Source of the DNA: Enterococcus sp. BWB1-3
Lineage (GTDB): Bacteria > Bacillota > Bacilli > Lactobacillales > Enterococcaceae
Length of the DNA: 64,000 bases
Assembly: GCF_016745275.1 (NCBI RefSeq)
Contig: NZ_JADOEP010000013.1
Location: forward strand, 44,873 to 108,872
Direction: 5' to 3'
This document shows, one piece after another, positions 18,789-26,603 of this stretch (its first letter is position 1; each line of letters begins with the position of its first letter). The notes under the pieces were generated by a model. It was given only the letters and a program-made list of their open reading frames with translations, did no database searches and was not told the DNA's origin. Position numbers and translations under genes: made by a program.

Positions 18789-18801
18789 TTTGAAAGTCAA
18801 A
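18789..18801. promoter_or_regulatory. FabT-type operator 1
   Basis: TTTGAAAGTCAAA fits the FabT/FapR-like dyad TTTGA-N3-TCAAA (streptococcal FabT consensus AGTTTGACTATCAAATT). The extended reverse strand reads AGTTTGACTTTCAAAGTA. It lies in the fabI-fabO divergent gap. Confidence 0.7.
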
Positions 18802-18853
18802 CTATTTTATCTGTTTTTTTTAAAAAAGTTTAATTTAATAAGTGTTTTATTCG

Positions 18854-18866
18854 TTTGAAGGTCAAA
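18854..18866. promoter_or_regulatory. FabT-type operator 2
   Basis: TTTGAAGGTCAAA, the same TTTGA-N3-TCAAA dyad, 65 bp from operator 1 and 22 nt before the fabO start codon. It suggests FabT repression of fabO-fabN and possibly of fabI. Confidence 0.7.
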
Positions 18867-18887
18867 ATAACTAGTAGGAGGAACCAA

Positions 18888-20126
18888 ATGAAACGTGTAG
18901 TAATTACCGGCCTGGGGGCAGTAACCCCACTGGGCAATACCGTTAAAGAATACTGGCAGAAACTTGTAAATGGTGAATTAGGCATCAGAAAAATTACCAA
19001 ATTTGCATCCGATGATATTAATGTAACATTGGCAGGCGAAGTAAAAGATTTCGATCCCAGTCAAGTATTAGATCGAAAAGAACAGAAACGAATGGATCTT
19101 TTTTCACAGTACGGCTTAGCAGCTGCTCTGGAGGCCTGGGAAATGAGCGGACTGTCTGATGCTGAAATCAATCATAAACGTTTCGGAGTGATTGTAGGAA
19201 GCGGAATAGGCGGTATGACTACCCTGCAGGATCAAGTGCGTGTGATGGATAAAAAGGGGGCCAATCGTGTGACTCCTTTCTTTGTCCCTATGGTCATTGC
19301 AAATATGGCTTCGGGCAACATCTCTATCCGACTTGGCGCAAAAGGAACTTCTCAGACAATTGTGACAGCCTGCGCTTCAGCTACCAATGCAATTGGTGAA
19401 GCATTTCGGGCTATAAAATCTGGAGCAGCAGATATCATGATATCCGGAGGTACAGAAGCTACCATCTGCGAAATCGGTATTGCCGGGTTTGCAGCTTTGA
19501 ATGCACTAAATACAACAGATGACCCAAAACGAGCTTCCATTCCTTTTGATAAAGAACGTAAAGGATTTGTGATGGGCGAAGGTGCTGGAATGCTCGTTCT
19601 GGAAGAACTGGAGCATGCGCAAAAACGTGGTGCAGTTATTTTAGGGGAGATTGTCGGCTATGGAAGCAACTGTGATGCAAGTCATATGACCGCACCATTG
19701 AAAGACGGCAGCGGTGCAGCTGACGCAATAGCAATGGCATTGGAGGAAGCGAAAATCCAGCCTGAAGACATAGGCTATATCAATGCCCACGGGACTTCTA
19801 CACCTGCAAATGATGCTGCAGAAACAACAGCAATCAAGCATGTCTTTGGAGCATACGCGAAAAAGATTCCCATCTCAAGCACCAAAAGTATGACTGGTCA
19901 TCTCTTGGGAGCTGCCGGAGGAATAGAAGCTGTTGCCAGCGTCAAAACACTGCAGGAAGATCTTGCTCATCCAACAGTCGGCTATAAAGTTTCCGATCCT
20001 GAATGTGATTTGGATTATCTGACAGAAGGCGCCCGCTCAATACATGCAGAATATGCCATCAGCAATTCATTTGGCTTTGGCGGACACAATGCTGTTATTT
20101 GTTTAAAGAAATGGAGAGATCAATAA
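18888..20126 (+). CDS. fabO: 3-oxoacyl-[acyl-carrier-protein] synthase II (FabF/FabO type)
   Basis: 412 residues from the ATG at 18888, preceded by GGAGGA; an upstream in-frame start at 18855 lies inside a FabT operator and is rejected. Condensing enzyme with the Cys162-His301-His338 triad in VTACASATNA, NAHGTSTPANDA and SMTGHLLGAAGG, matching FabF spacing. It elongates acyl-ACP with malonyl-ACP. Position beside fabN and opposite fabI matches E. faecalis, where the homologue (FabO) is the KAS I-like enzyme that elongates the cis-unsaturated intermediate made by FabN. The symbol rests on that synteny; sequence alone says FabF family. Confidence 0.9.
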   Translation: MKRVVITGLGAVTPLGNTVKEYWQKLVNGELGIRKITKFASDDINVTLAGEVKDFDPSQVLDRKEQKRMDLFSQYGLAAALEAWEMSGLSDAEINHKRFGVIVGSGIGGMTTLQDQVRVMDKKGANRVTPFFVPMVIANMASGNISIRLGAKGTSQTIVTACASATNAIGEAFRAIKSGAADIMISGGTEATICEIGIAGFAALNALNTTDDPKRASIPFDKERKGFVMGEGAGMLVLEELEHAQKRGAVILGEIVGYGSNCDASHMTAPLKDGSGAADAIAMALEEAKIQPEDIGYINAHGTSTPANDAAETTAIKHVFGAYAKKIPISSTKSMTGHLLGAAGGIEAVASVKTLQEDLAHPTVGYKVSDPECDLDYLTEGARSIHAEYAISNSFGFGGHNAVICLKKWRDQ

Positions 20127-20127
20127 T

Positions 20128-20562
20128 ATGGAAAAAGTAATGACTGTAACAGAAATAATGGATTTAATCCCAAACAGATACCCCATTTGTTTTATTGATT
20201 ATGTTGATGAAATAATTGAAGATAAAAAAATAATTGCAACAAAAAATGTGACTATCAATGAAGAATTTTTCCAGGGACATTTCCCGGGAAACCCAACAAT
20301 GCCGGGTGTTCTGATTATTGAAGCTTTAGCTCAGGTTGGATCTATTCTGATTTTAAAAATGGATCAGTTTAAAGGAGAAACAGCCTATATCGGCGGTATT
20401 AATAAAGCAAAATTCCGTCAAAAAGTAGTTCCTGGAGATGTTCTAAAGCTTCATTTTGAAATAGTAAAGCTGCGGGACTTCGTAGGAATTGGACAGGCAA
20501 CTGCGTATGTGGATGATAAAAAAGTCTGTGAATGCGAGCTGACATTTATTGTAGGAAGATAG
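20128..20562 (+). CDS. fabN: 3-hydroxyacyl-ACP dehydratase of the FabZ family, probably bifunctional dehydratase/isomerase FabN
   Basis: 144 residues, hot-dog fold. Catalytic His51 and Glu65 lie in FFQGHFPGNPTMPGVLIIEALAQ, the FabZ/FabN signature. The ATG begins one nucleotide after the fabO stop, so the two are translationally coupled. In E. faecalis the FabZ-like protein in this position (FabN) also isomerises trans-2- to cis-3-decenoyl-ACP and starts unsaturated fatty acid synthesis. Whether this protein isomerises cannot be read directly from the catalytic motif, and the call rests on operon context. Plain FabZ is the alternative. Confidence 0.88.
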   Translation: MEKVMTVTEIMDLIPNRYPICFIDYVDEIIEDKKIIATKNVTINEEFFQGHFPGNPTMPGVLIIEALAQVGSILILKMDQFKGETAYIGGINKAKFRQKVVPGDVLKLHFEIVKLRDFVGIGQATAYVDDKKVCECELTFIVGR

Positions 20563-20666
20563 ATAGATTCTTTTTTAAAACTGACTCAAGCTTAGAAATA
20601 ACTAATTGCATTAAAATGAATAAATCCTAACATGTTGAATATTAATCAGAGAACTGCTAAAAAATC

Positions 20667-21122
20667 AGGGGCCTGTGACATTAGTATGTCTGAGTAATAA
20701 ACGGTGCTCCAGCCTTTGTATGATCCGAGCATTCATAGGAGCACGTTCTTATATGCCACTCAGACATATTTCGAGGATCGAAACGAAGTGTCGTGTCGTA
20801 TAGTGAGAACCGTAGATGCAGAAAAACGGATACAGCGTAATGTTTTGTCTCGAGAATTGTTAGACTCGCAGAGACAGCAGTTCTTCTACGTAATGTTTTG
20901 TCTCGAGAATCGTTAGACTCGCAGAGACAGCAGTTCTTCTACGCTTCACTACGCATACAGCTCTACTACATCAAGTGAGCTAGTTTCATTCAAGGAATAC
21001 TTATCAAAACTATGCATACCATTCTGCTAAAGTGCGAATATAAGCAGAAGCGGCAAAGTAGAACCAGCACTTGTCGGTCCTAATCTGTGCCGAGTAATCG
21101 CAGGCAACCTCTCGGAAATAAG
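20667..21122 (+). repeat. Mosaic intergenic repeat, copy R1 (lacks the right-hand block)
   Basis: About 455 bp between convergent fabN and the TPR gene. It shares long, nearly identical blocks with copies R2 (25899) and R4 (46366): a left end with CTGTGACATTAGTATGTC, then AATAAACGGTGCTCCAGCC, GAGGATCGAAACGAAGTG, TGAGAACCGTAGA, a GTCTCGAG...CTCGCAGAGAC stem, a TTCTGCT...AGCAGAA stem (21022-21049), and GTGCCGAGTAATCGCAGGC near the right end. An internal 53-bp tandem duplication is present. No protein-like frame is conserved between copies. Confidence 0.85.
20836..20941. repeat. 53-bp tandem duplication inside repeat R1
   Basis: Two units, 20836-20888 and 20889-20941, nearly identical. Each contains the GTCTCGAG...CTCGCAGAGAC hairpin. 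R2 carries this unit once, so R1 gained a copy. Confidence 0.9.
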
Positions 21123-21169
21123 GCGGAATTTACAACTCAAGGACAACTTGGAGAAGAACCTTAAAAAGT

Positions 21170-21238
21170 GATCGACCTACCAGCCGCATCTGTCCTCTTT
21201 AGCATGACAGAAAATGGCTGATAGGTCGACCTCTTTTG
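21170..21238. terminator. Bidirectional terminator between fabN/R1 and the TPR gene
   Basis: Arms GATCGACCTACCAGCC (21170-21185) and GGCTGATAGGTCGACC (21216-21231) give a long stem around a 30-nt loop that contains its own TGTC/GACA pair. TCTTTTGTTTTC follows on plus and ACTTTTTAAGG on minus. Confidence 0.85.
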
Positions 21239-21299
21239 TTTTCATTCTGTTTGGTGAGGGCAGCCCTGCCCTCATGAGTATTTGGCACATCCTCTGAAT

Positions 21300-22268
21300 T
21301 TAAATAACAAAATTTTCCAGTTCAAACCGTATTGTACGCTGTATTTCCTGAATTCTGGCTGCTTCTTCCGTTGCCAGCTCATCCTTATAACGCACTGCTG
21401 CCTGATCATTATAGGACTTTATACAACAAATCGCCCAAAGCTTTGGATCTTTGATTATTTTATCTGCAAAAGGATAGAGCAAAGCAAAATGCAGTCGAAT
21501 TTCCTCCTGTAAATCAAGCAATAGGACATGATGATTGTTCAACAATTCTTTTTCCAAAAAAAGCACAATTCGCTGGTAAGCCATACTGTCCAGCGGCGCT
21601 CCTGCTGAAGCAGGCACAATATCATAAACTTGATTGTCCCGCCAAAGAAATTGCACCTCTTTCCGATAATGGATTCGACATAATTCTTCCAGTGCCCATG
21701 AACGGACAAGGTTATGGATATCTTTGTTTGTCAAAATCTCTCTGCTGACTTCTATAAATTCTTCCTGTGGAAGGCTCATTGCTTTTTTCACAAGATACAT
21801 CTGCTCATAGTAGCTGCAGCTGCCCAGTTTGGACAATTCATTTTTAATCTTTTCTATTTTCTTTACTTCAAATTGCTGATAAAGCAGTTCTGCTTGCCTT
21901 ACTTTCTTTTTTAGAGCAACCAGTACTCGCATCTCTCCGCTGTTTTCTTTCAAAATACGATCATTAATCACACCATGCGCTGTCAGGAAACGATTATTTA
22001 GAATTAATGTCTGTATATAAGTTTCGATATATTCCAAACAAGAAAGATACTCTGTTCTCATTTCCTCAATCATGGATAGAGCCTGTGTCTTTTCGCCGCT
22101 TTTTAAATAACTGCCGACCAATAAATAGTTCAATGAAAATTCTTGCCTGATTGCATATGCCTCCTGAAAATAATCGATTGCTTCAATCACATTTTCTTTT
22201 TTCATTGATTCTTTTCCAAGTGAGATGAATCGATCATAGTTTTTTGGAAACTGTATCTGATTCGACAT
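21300..22268 (-). CDS. Tetratricopeptide-repeat-like protein of unknown function
   Basis: 322 residues, almost entirely helical, no signal peptide or membrane segment. The N-terminal part has TPR character: IEAIDYFQEAYAIRQEFSLNYLLVGSYLKSGEKTQAL. A helical region with charged coiled-coil character follows (KKKVRQAELLYQQFEVKKIEKIKNEL), then a C-terminal domain that looks like the DUF3196/YsoA-type proteins of Firmicutes (assignment from memory, modest certainty). Probably a cytoplasmic scaffold or adaptor. Minus strand, with its own terminator; the next gene upstream is a small hypothetical 95 nt away, possibly co-transcribed. Confidence 0.75.
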   Translation of the reverse strand: MSNQIQFPKNYDRFISLGKESMKKENVIEAIDYFQEAYAIRQEFSLNYLLVGSYLKSGEKTQALSMIEEMRTEYLSCLEYIETYIQTLILNNRFLTAHGVINDRILKENSGEMRVLVALKKKVRQAELLYQQFEVKKIEKIKNELSKLGSCSYYEQMYLVKKAMSLPQEEFIEVSREILTNKDIHNLVRSWALEELCRIHYRKEVQFLWRDNQVYDIVPASAGAPLDSMAYQRIVLFLEKELLNNHHVLLLDLQEEIRLHFALLYPFADKIIKDPKLWAICCIKSYNDQAAVRYKDELATEEAARIQEIQRTIRFELENFVI

Positions 22269-22362
22269 AAAAAACGCCGCCTTTCTATACTATCCAAACC
22301 TGCTAATCATTAAAATGAATCCAACAAAAAACAGATTTACTCCCCCTGTGCTTAATCAAAAA

Positions 22363-22653
22363 TTAATATAAATTTCTGATAATGATTACTGTTTCTTCTT
22401 CTCCGTCTGCACCCATTTTCTCTGCCTTTTCAATGAGAGAATATCCTTTAAACTGTTCCTTTGTCAATTCATCCTCAATAGTAAAAGCCATTACAGTTTC
22501 AACAGAAACCGCCTCAGAATCTATTTCCTGAACACTGTCCCAGCCAGTATCTATAAATAATTTTGTTTTGTCATTAACGTGCTGGTTTTTTTCTAATTTC
22601 GACACAACATCTTTCAGTTCTTTAAATGTCATTGTTTGTACCTCGTGTTCCAT
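22363..22653 (-). CDS. Small acidic hypothetical protein
   Basis: 96 residues from the ATG at 22653, preceded by AAAGGGG at good spacing; the frame extends 20 codons further but without a site. The protein is acidic with no membrane segment, signal peptide or known motif (FKELKDVVSKLEKNQHVNDKTKLFIDTGW near the start). The second half resembles a small alpha/beta domain ending EEETVIIIRNLY. It lies 94 nt upstream of the TPR gene on the same strand and may share its transcript. Function unknown. Confidence 0.7.
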   Translation of the reverse strand: MEHEVQTMTFKELKDVVSKLEKNQHVNDKTKLFIDTGWDSVQEIDSEAVSVETVMAFTIEDELTKEQFKGYSLIEKAEKMGADGEEETVIIIRNLY

Positions 22654-23092
22654 CTGCTCGCCCCTTTTCCTATTGGCTTGTATGCAAGTGCTTCTTTTAA
22701 CATCATACCCCAAATTACTCCGATAGAGAATAGAAACCCTAAAAAAGAATACTTAATTATAAAAGTCCGTCCAATTCCCTGTCGAAGCATTTTCAACCTT
22801 TATCTGCTTTAAAATTAAACCACAATAATAAATGATCATTTCATAAATCTGTTTTCATTAATAATTTCTAACAGCCAGCTCTTGTCAGTCTCAGTACTAT
22901 TCCTTTTTATATCCAAAAAGCTTAGTTAGTTTTTAATATCAGCCATTTCTGAAATGCTTTTGTGACTTTTGCATTTAAATGGTAATTTCTCCAGCAGCTT
23001 CAACTACGTCAACGGTTATAACTATTAGATTGTTTATCTCCAAAACCCGGTCAATCTGTGTGGATAATCAATGAATCAATCTAAAATTACCT
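22654..23092. other. Intergenic gap, nothing recognised
   Basis: About 440 bp of AT-rich sequence upstream of the small hypothetical gene. I see no gene, RNA or repeat copy. It must hold the promoter of the 22653 gene and the 3' end of the WYL regulator gene. Confidence 0.5.
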
Positions 23093-24121
23093 CTAGTTAT
23101 CTTTATAAATAGTAGTAATTGCTTCATGATCAGAGAAGTCTTCTAAATTCAAATCCACACCCATTAAAAAGTCTTGCATCCGTTGTCTCAATACCAATTT
23201 AATAGTTTCGGGAATTTGTTCTATCTGGCAATCCGGACCAAGAAAAAGCAGCCAATTAATAAAAGAATGAACTTCTTGTTTATCTGCAGTATTGACCTTT
23301 GTTTGAAAAATTGCCGTTGATTGATACGCATCTGTATAGATTAATGAATAATTATATGGATGATACTTTTTAAATTGTTGAACAGCGTATTGTTTCAATA
23401 CTAAGCGTACATTCATATCCTTTTTTTTATTTAATATGGTTTTTAAAATTCGTTTTTTTGTCCACTTTTTTAATGGACTTGGGTTAATTTTTATCTTTGA
23501 GATTTGTTCAATAGAAATAATTTCTGTCTTTTCAGTTTCCAGATCAAAATATTCTAAATTCCAAATAGCTTTTTCATTATATAAACGTAATGTATATATA
23601 GCATGAGAAACTTTTTCTTGCTCAGAAAAATAAAGTAATAGAAATTGATCTTCCAGACAGCTCTTAATAAGTATGTTTAGGTTGGAATGCGGCTGATCAT
23701 TTAAATCTAATATATCTGAATTATGCAGATTCGTTCCTTCAAAAAAAAGAAATTGATTAAGAAAAATCAGCTCCTCTTGTTGTTTTTCTGAAATAAGTCC
23801 TAAAATTTTTTCTGTTAATGATTGCCTGCTGCTTAAATAAGGAAGCTGCAGATTCTTTGTAGCCATAAAAGCAATAAACAACGCTTTTACTTCAGTGTCA
23901 GTAAATCGAATTTTGGGAAGAACTGCGTTTGGCAATACAGAGTAGCCCCCTGAACGTCCTACCTCAGCTTCTAAAGGGATACCCAGTTGTTCTACTTCTT
24001 GCAAATCACGAATTGCTGTAGAACGCGAAATATTGAATTCTTGCATCAATTCTGAAATAGTGAAATGTGCTCGATTATTGATATAGTGAATCATGGTATT
24101 GACTCTTTCTACTTTTTTCAT
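23093..24121 (-). CDS. Transcriptional regulator, HTH_11 plus WYL domain (YafY-like)
   Basis: 342 residues. The N-terminal winged helix reads FTISELMQEFNISRSTAIRDLQEVEQLGIPLEAEVGRSGGY, typical of DeoR-like HTH_11 regulators. The middle and C-terminal parts form a WYL-type effector region (IWNLEYFDLETEKTEIISIEQISKIKI) and a WCX-like end. WYL proteins sense ligands, often nucleotides or small molecules. It is divergent from a GyrI-like gene with 107 bp between them, a regulator/target pair common in lactic acid bacteria. The pair is visibly AT-richer than its neighbours, suggesting acquisition by transfer. AGGAGC site before the ATG. Confidence 0.88.
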   Translation of the reverse strand: MKKVERVNTMIHYINNRAHFTISELMQEFNISRSTAIRDLQEVEQLGIPLEAEVGRSGGYSVLPNAVLPKIRFTDTEVKALFIAFMATKNLQLPYLSSRQSLTEKILGLISEKQQEELIFLNQFLFFEGTNLHNSDILDLNDQPHSNLNILIKSCLEDQFLLLYFSEQEKVSHAIYTLRLYNEKAIWNLEYFDLETEKTEIISIEQISKIKINPSPLKKWTKKRILKTILNKKKDMNVRLVLKQYAVQQFKKYHPYNYSLIYTDAYQSTAIFQTKVNTADKQEVHSFINWLLFLGPDCQIEQIPETIKLVLRQRMQDFLMGVDLNLEDFSDHEAITTIYKDN

Positions 24122-24147
24122 TATTTGCTCCTAAACAGTATCTATTT

Positions 24148-24175
24148 TTGACACCTTTTAATGTTATTATAAATA
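24148..24175 (+). promoter_or_regulatory. Promoter of the GyrI-like gene
   Basis: Perfect -35 TTGACA (24148-24153), then a 16-bp spacer and TAAATA (24170-24175) within an AT-rich -10 region. Probably bound by the divergent WYL regulator. Confidence 0.55.
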
Positions 24176-24228
24176 TACACAGTTAAGAATACAAGCTGTG
24201 ATAAAAACGCAGAGAGAAGGAATGCCCC

Positions 24229-24705
24229 ATGAGTAGCTATCAGTTAGTAGATAAAGAAGCCTTTACTGTTGCTGGTATTGGAACAGAATTGATAAGTGAG
24301 TATACAGATTTTGAAGGTTTAAATCGCGAAAAGCATGCATTTTTGGAAAAAGTAATGCATGATGGTACACTAAAAAAATTAAGACAAGTGGCAACGAATA
24401 TGGATATTTATATTGTTAATGAAGCTGTCAATAATAAAAAGATGTTTTATATAGGTATATTAGCCAATACAGTTATGGATGAAGCCCGTATGATTCAATT
24501 TCCTAAAAGTAAATATTTAGTTTCTAAGGATAAGGCAAATGATATCTTAACATTAAATGATTCTTTAACCAACTTGGCTTTTGGACACATTCTACCTAAA
24601 GCAAATGATTTTGCTTATGTAGGAGGTCCCAACGGTATTGTGATCACTGAGGAAACGAAACAAGACATTTGTGGAGAATTATTGATACCTGTTGTAGACA
24701 AATAG
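24229..24705 (+). CDS. GyrI-like (AraC effector-binding/SHS2 fold) small-molecule-binding protein
   Basis: 158 residues with no signal or membrane segment. Composition and segments such as YQLVDKEAFTVAGIGTELIS and FPKSKYLVSKDKAND fit stand-alone GyrI-like effector-binding domains (two SHS2 repeats), which bind small hydrophobic or cationic ligands. The gene has a good promoter and AGAAGGA site and ends at a strong terminator. It is divergent from the WYL regulator, its probable controller. A detoxification or ligand-sensing role is inferred from family and pairing. Confidence 0.75.
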   Translation: MSSYQLVDKEAFTVAGIGTELISEYTDFEGLNREKHAFLEKVMHDGTLKKLRQVATNMDIYIVNEAVNNKKMFYIGILANTVMDEARMIQFPKSKYLVSKDKANDILTLNDSLTNLAFGHILPKANDFAYVGGPNGIVITEETKQDICGELLIPVVDK

Positions 24706-24728
24706 CATCTCCCTTTCCAACTATTTTG

Positions 24729-24773
24729 AGCAGTAGATATACTTCTGTAATGAAGTCATCTACTGCTTTTTTT
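24729..24773 (+). terminator. Terminator of the GyrI-like gene
   Basis: AGCAGTAGAT and ATCTACTGCT form a perfect 10-bp stem followed by T7. Confidence 0.92.
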
Positions 24774-24831
24774 ATATTTTGTCAAATGACTAAATAAGTT
24801 TGTATCATTTAAATACAAAAATTACATGCTG

Positions 24832-24861
24832 TTGACATTTTTCCAATCTTTTTGCTATTTA
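24832..24861 (+). promoter_or_regulatory. Candidate promoter and structured leader of the NlpC/P60 gene
   Basis: TTGACA (24832-24837) with TATTTA 18 bp downstream. It would give a leader of about 130 nt containing an AAAAGACA/TGTCTTTT hairpin (24868-24889). The -10 is weak. Confidence 0.4.
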
Positions 24862-24993
24862 AAAATAAAAAGACATTATTTTGTCTTTTAAGAAATAAAG
24901 ACTTAATCTTTTTATTACAGACTCTGCCTCTCTATTATGCTTTAATATTCCTTAGTGTTAAATTTGTATTTTAATAATGTAAGGAGTTTTTTT

Positions 24994-25887
24994 GTGAAGC
25001 AACAAACCTTTTTTAGTCAATCATTACTATTCCTCTTGATACTTGCTGTTACGTTTGCGGGAGGATTCTCCGCTTGGGCAGAAGAGTCGGAAGAGAAGCC
25101 TGCAGCCCTCTCTTCTCGATTTGACTTGATTCAGGAAGAAAAGAAAGCGGAAGGTGTAAAGTTACGCAGCCTTCAATCTGATAAAGAAATAATCACTGAA
25201 AAAATAAAAGAAGCTCAAGCCTCAATTACAAAAATTCGTTTGCTTAATGAGTCACTGACTGTTTCACAAAAGCTGATAAATCAGACTGGGACTAAAGCGA
25301 AAGAAACAGCTACGTTAACTCTGTTGCCTGTTCCGGCATCTAATCCAACAAAAGACAATGAAGAAACAGTCTATTTAAATGAACTGAACAGTTTAAAAGA
25401 AGAATTAGCTGCAATTAAAGAAGCTGAAAAAGAGAAACTCACTGAAGCTGCTGATCTTTTGGCAGAAGAAAAAAGAATATTACTGGAACTATCAGTATTG
25501 GAAGAACGGCTGGATAAGGAAAATGTATCATCAGATCTGCGTTCTCAAATTGTTTCTGCAGCTCAGAAAGAATTAGGAAAGCCTTATGTATATGGCGCAT
25601 CCGGTCCAAATGCTTTTGATTGTTCCGGTTTGGTACAATATGTATTTAATTCTGTTGGTTTGTCTATCGGTCGAACAACAGTAAATCAGGAAACAGCAGG
25701 AAATATAATCTCTGTAAGTGAGGCTATGGCTGGCGACCTTGTCTTTTGGGGCGGTCATGGAGAAACCTACCATGTGGGAATTTCACTGGGGAATGGATCT
25801 TTTATTCATGCTCCGGTACCGGGTGACGTTGTTCAGGTGACTTCAGTTTCCTCTTATTCTCCTAATTTTGCAGTACGTGTTTTATAA
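24994..25887 (+). CDS. Secreted NlpC/P60 peptidoglycan endopeptidase with N-terminal coiled coil
   Basis: 297 residues from a GTG at 24994 with AAGGAG 8 nt upstream; an ATG 13 codons earlier lacks a site. The Sec signal peptide ends near GGFSAWAEES. Residues about 40-185 are charged and helical (coiled coil, as in PcsB/CwlO-type hydrolases but shorter). The NlpC/P60 domain follows: catalytic Cys in YVYGASGPNAFDCSGLVQYVF and His in YHVGISLGNGSFIHA. It should cleave stem-peptide bonds in the wall. The coiled coil suggests activation by a membrane partner such as FtsEX, an inference. The gene is alone, converging on glmS across repeat R2. Confidence 0.92.
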   Translation: MKQQTFFSQSLLFLLILAVTFAGGFSAWAEESEEKPAALSSRFDLIQEEKKAEGVKLRSLQSDKEIITEKIKEAQASITKIRLLNESLTVSQKLINQTGTKAKETATLTLLPVPASNPTKDNEETVYLNELNSLKEELAAIKEAEKEKLTEAADLLAEEKRILLELSVLEERLDKENVSSDLRSQIVSAAQKELGKPYVYGASGPNAFDCSGLVQYVFNSVGLSIGRTTVNQETAGNIISVSEAMAGDLVFWGGHGETYHVGISLGNGSFIHAPVPGDVVQVTSVSSYSPNFAVRVL

Positions 25888-26343
25888 TTAGAAAATCAAA
25901 GGGGCTGTGATAGAAGTATGTCTAAGACCCCTAAAGCTAAATAAACGGTGTTCCAGTCTTTGTATGATTCGAACATTCGTAAGAAGCGTAGGATCAAGTT
26001 CTTATATGCCCCTCAGACATGCTTCGAGGATCGGAACGAAGTCCTTCAATTCTTAGCGGCTCTGCCGTTTAGAAATTGATGAGATCGAAACGAAGTGTAG
26101 TGTAGTGAGAACCGTAGACGCAGAAAAATAGCTGCAGCGTAATATTTTGTCTCGAGGATCGTTAGACTCGTAGAGACAGCAGTTCTTCTATGCTACGCAT
26201 ACCATTCTGCTAAAGTACGAATATAAGCAGAAGTGGCAAAGTAGAACTAGCACTTGTCGGTCCTAAACTGTGCCGAGTAATCGCAGGCAACCTCTCGGAA
26301 ATAAGTCAAACTATACTAAAAATATAAGCAGCTCCAGGGAGGT

Positions 26344-26384
26344 ATCAAGGAACACTATTCATAAAATGAATAGTGTTCCTTGAT
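26344..26384. terminator. Perfect 19-bp hairpin inside R2
   Basis: ATCAAGGAACACTATTCAT, loop AAA, then its exact complement; 41 nt in total. AATTTTCG follows on plus. It could terminate transcription from either side, since it lies between convergent genes. R3 keeps only the inner CTATTCAT/ATGAATAG part. Confidence 0.75.
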
Positions 26385-26410
26385 AATTTTCGTATATTCC
26401 GACTTATTGA

Positions 26411-26521
26411 CATAAATCACTACGATTGACTTGTCAGAGTAGATGATGCATGTTACCTACCTGGTGTCATAAATCACTACGATTGACCTGTCAGAGTAGA
26501 TGATGCATGTTACCTACCTGG
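26411..26521. repeat. 57-bp tandem duplication inside R2
   Basis: Units 26411-26467 and 26468-26521 both begin CATAAATCACTACGATTGAC and run to TTACCTACCTGG, differing at one base (TTGTCAG against CTGTCAG). R3 has a single unit. Confidence 0.9.
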
Positions 26522-26603
26522 TTCTTGAGGTAGAACACTTCTGTCGCAACCTAAATCTTAGTATGTTTTTCATTTCAGGCTTTTACAGATATCTGCTGCC
26601 CAT

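Larger units (their letters stand above)
25899..26560 (+). repeat. Mosaic intergenic repeat, copy R2 (most complete, about 660 bp)
   Basis: It fills the gap between convergent NlpC/P60 and glmS. The left part (25899-26309) shares with R1 and R4 the blocks AATAAACGGTGTTCCAGTC, GAGGATCGGAACGAAGTCC, TAGCGGCTCTGCCGTTTAGA (also in R4), GTGAGAACCGTAGACGCAG, the GTCTCGAG stem and GTGCCGAGTAATCGCAGGC. The right part (26344-26560) is shared with R3: a long hairpin, TATTCCGACTTATTGAC, TCACTACGATTGAC and GATGCATGTTACCTACCTGG. It is the only copy here with both halves. No conserved open frame was found. Confidence 0.85.

Noticed and set aside
20704..20916. 70-codon plus-strand frame inside R1
   Set aside because: It lies wholly in the repeat, lacks a ribosome site and is not preserved in the other copies.
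20836..26521. CRISPR-like array suggested by short direct repeats
   Set aside because: Only two adjacent units at each site, no spacers of regular size and no cas genes.
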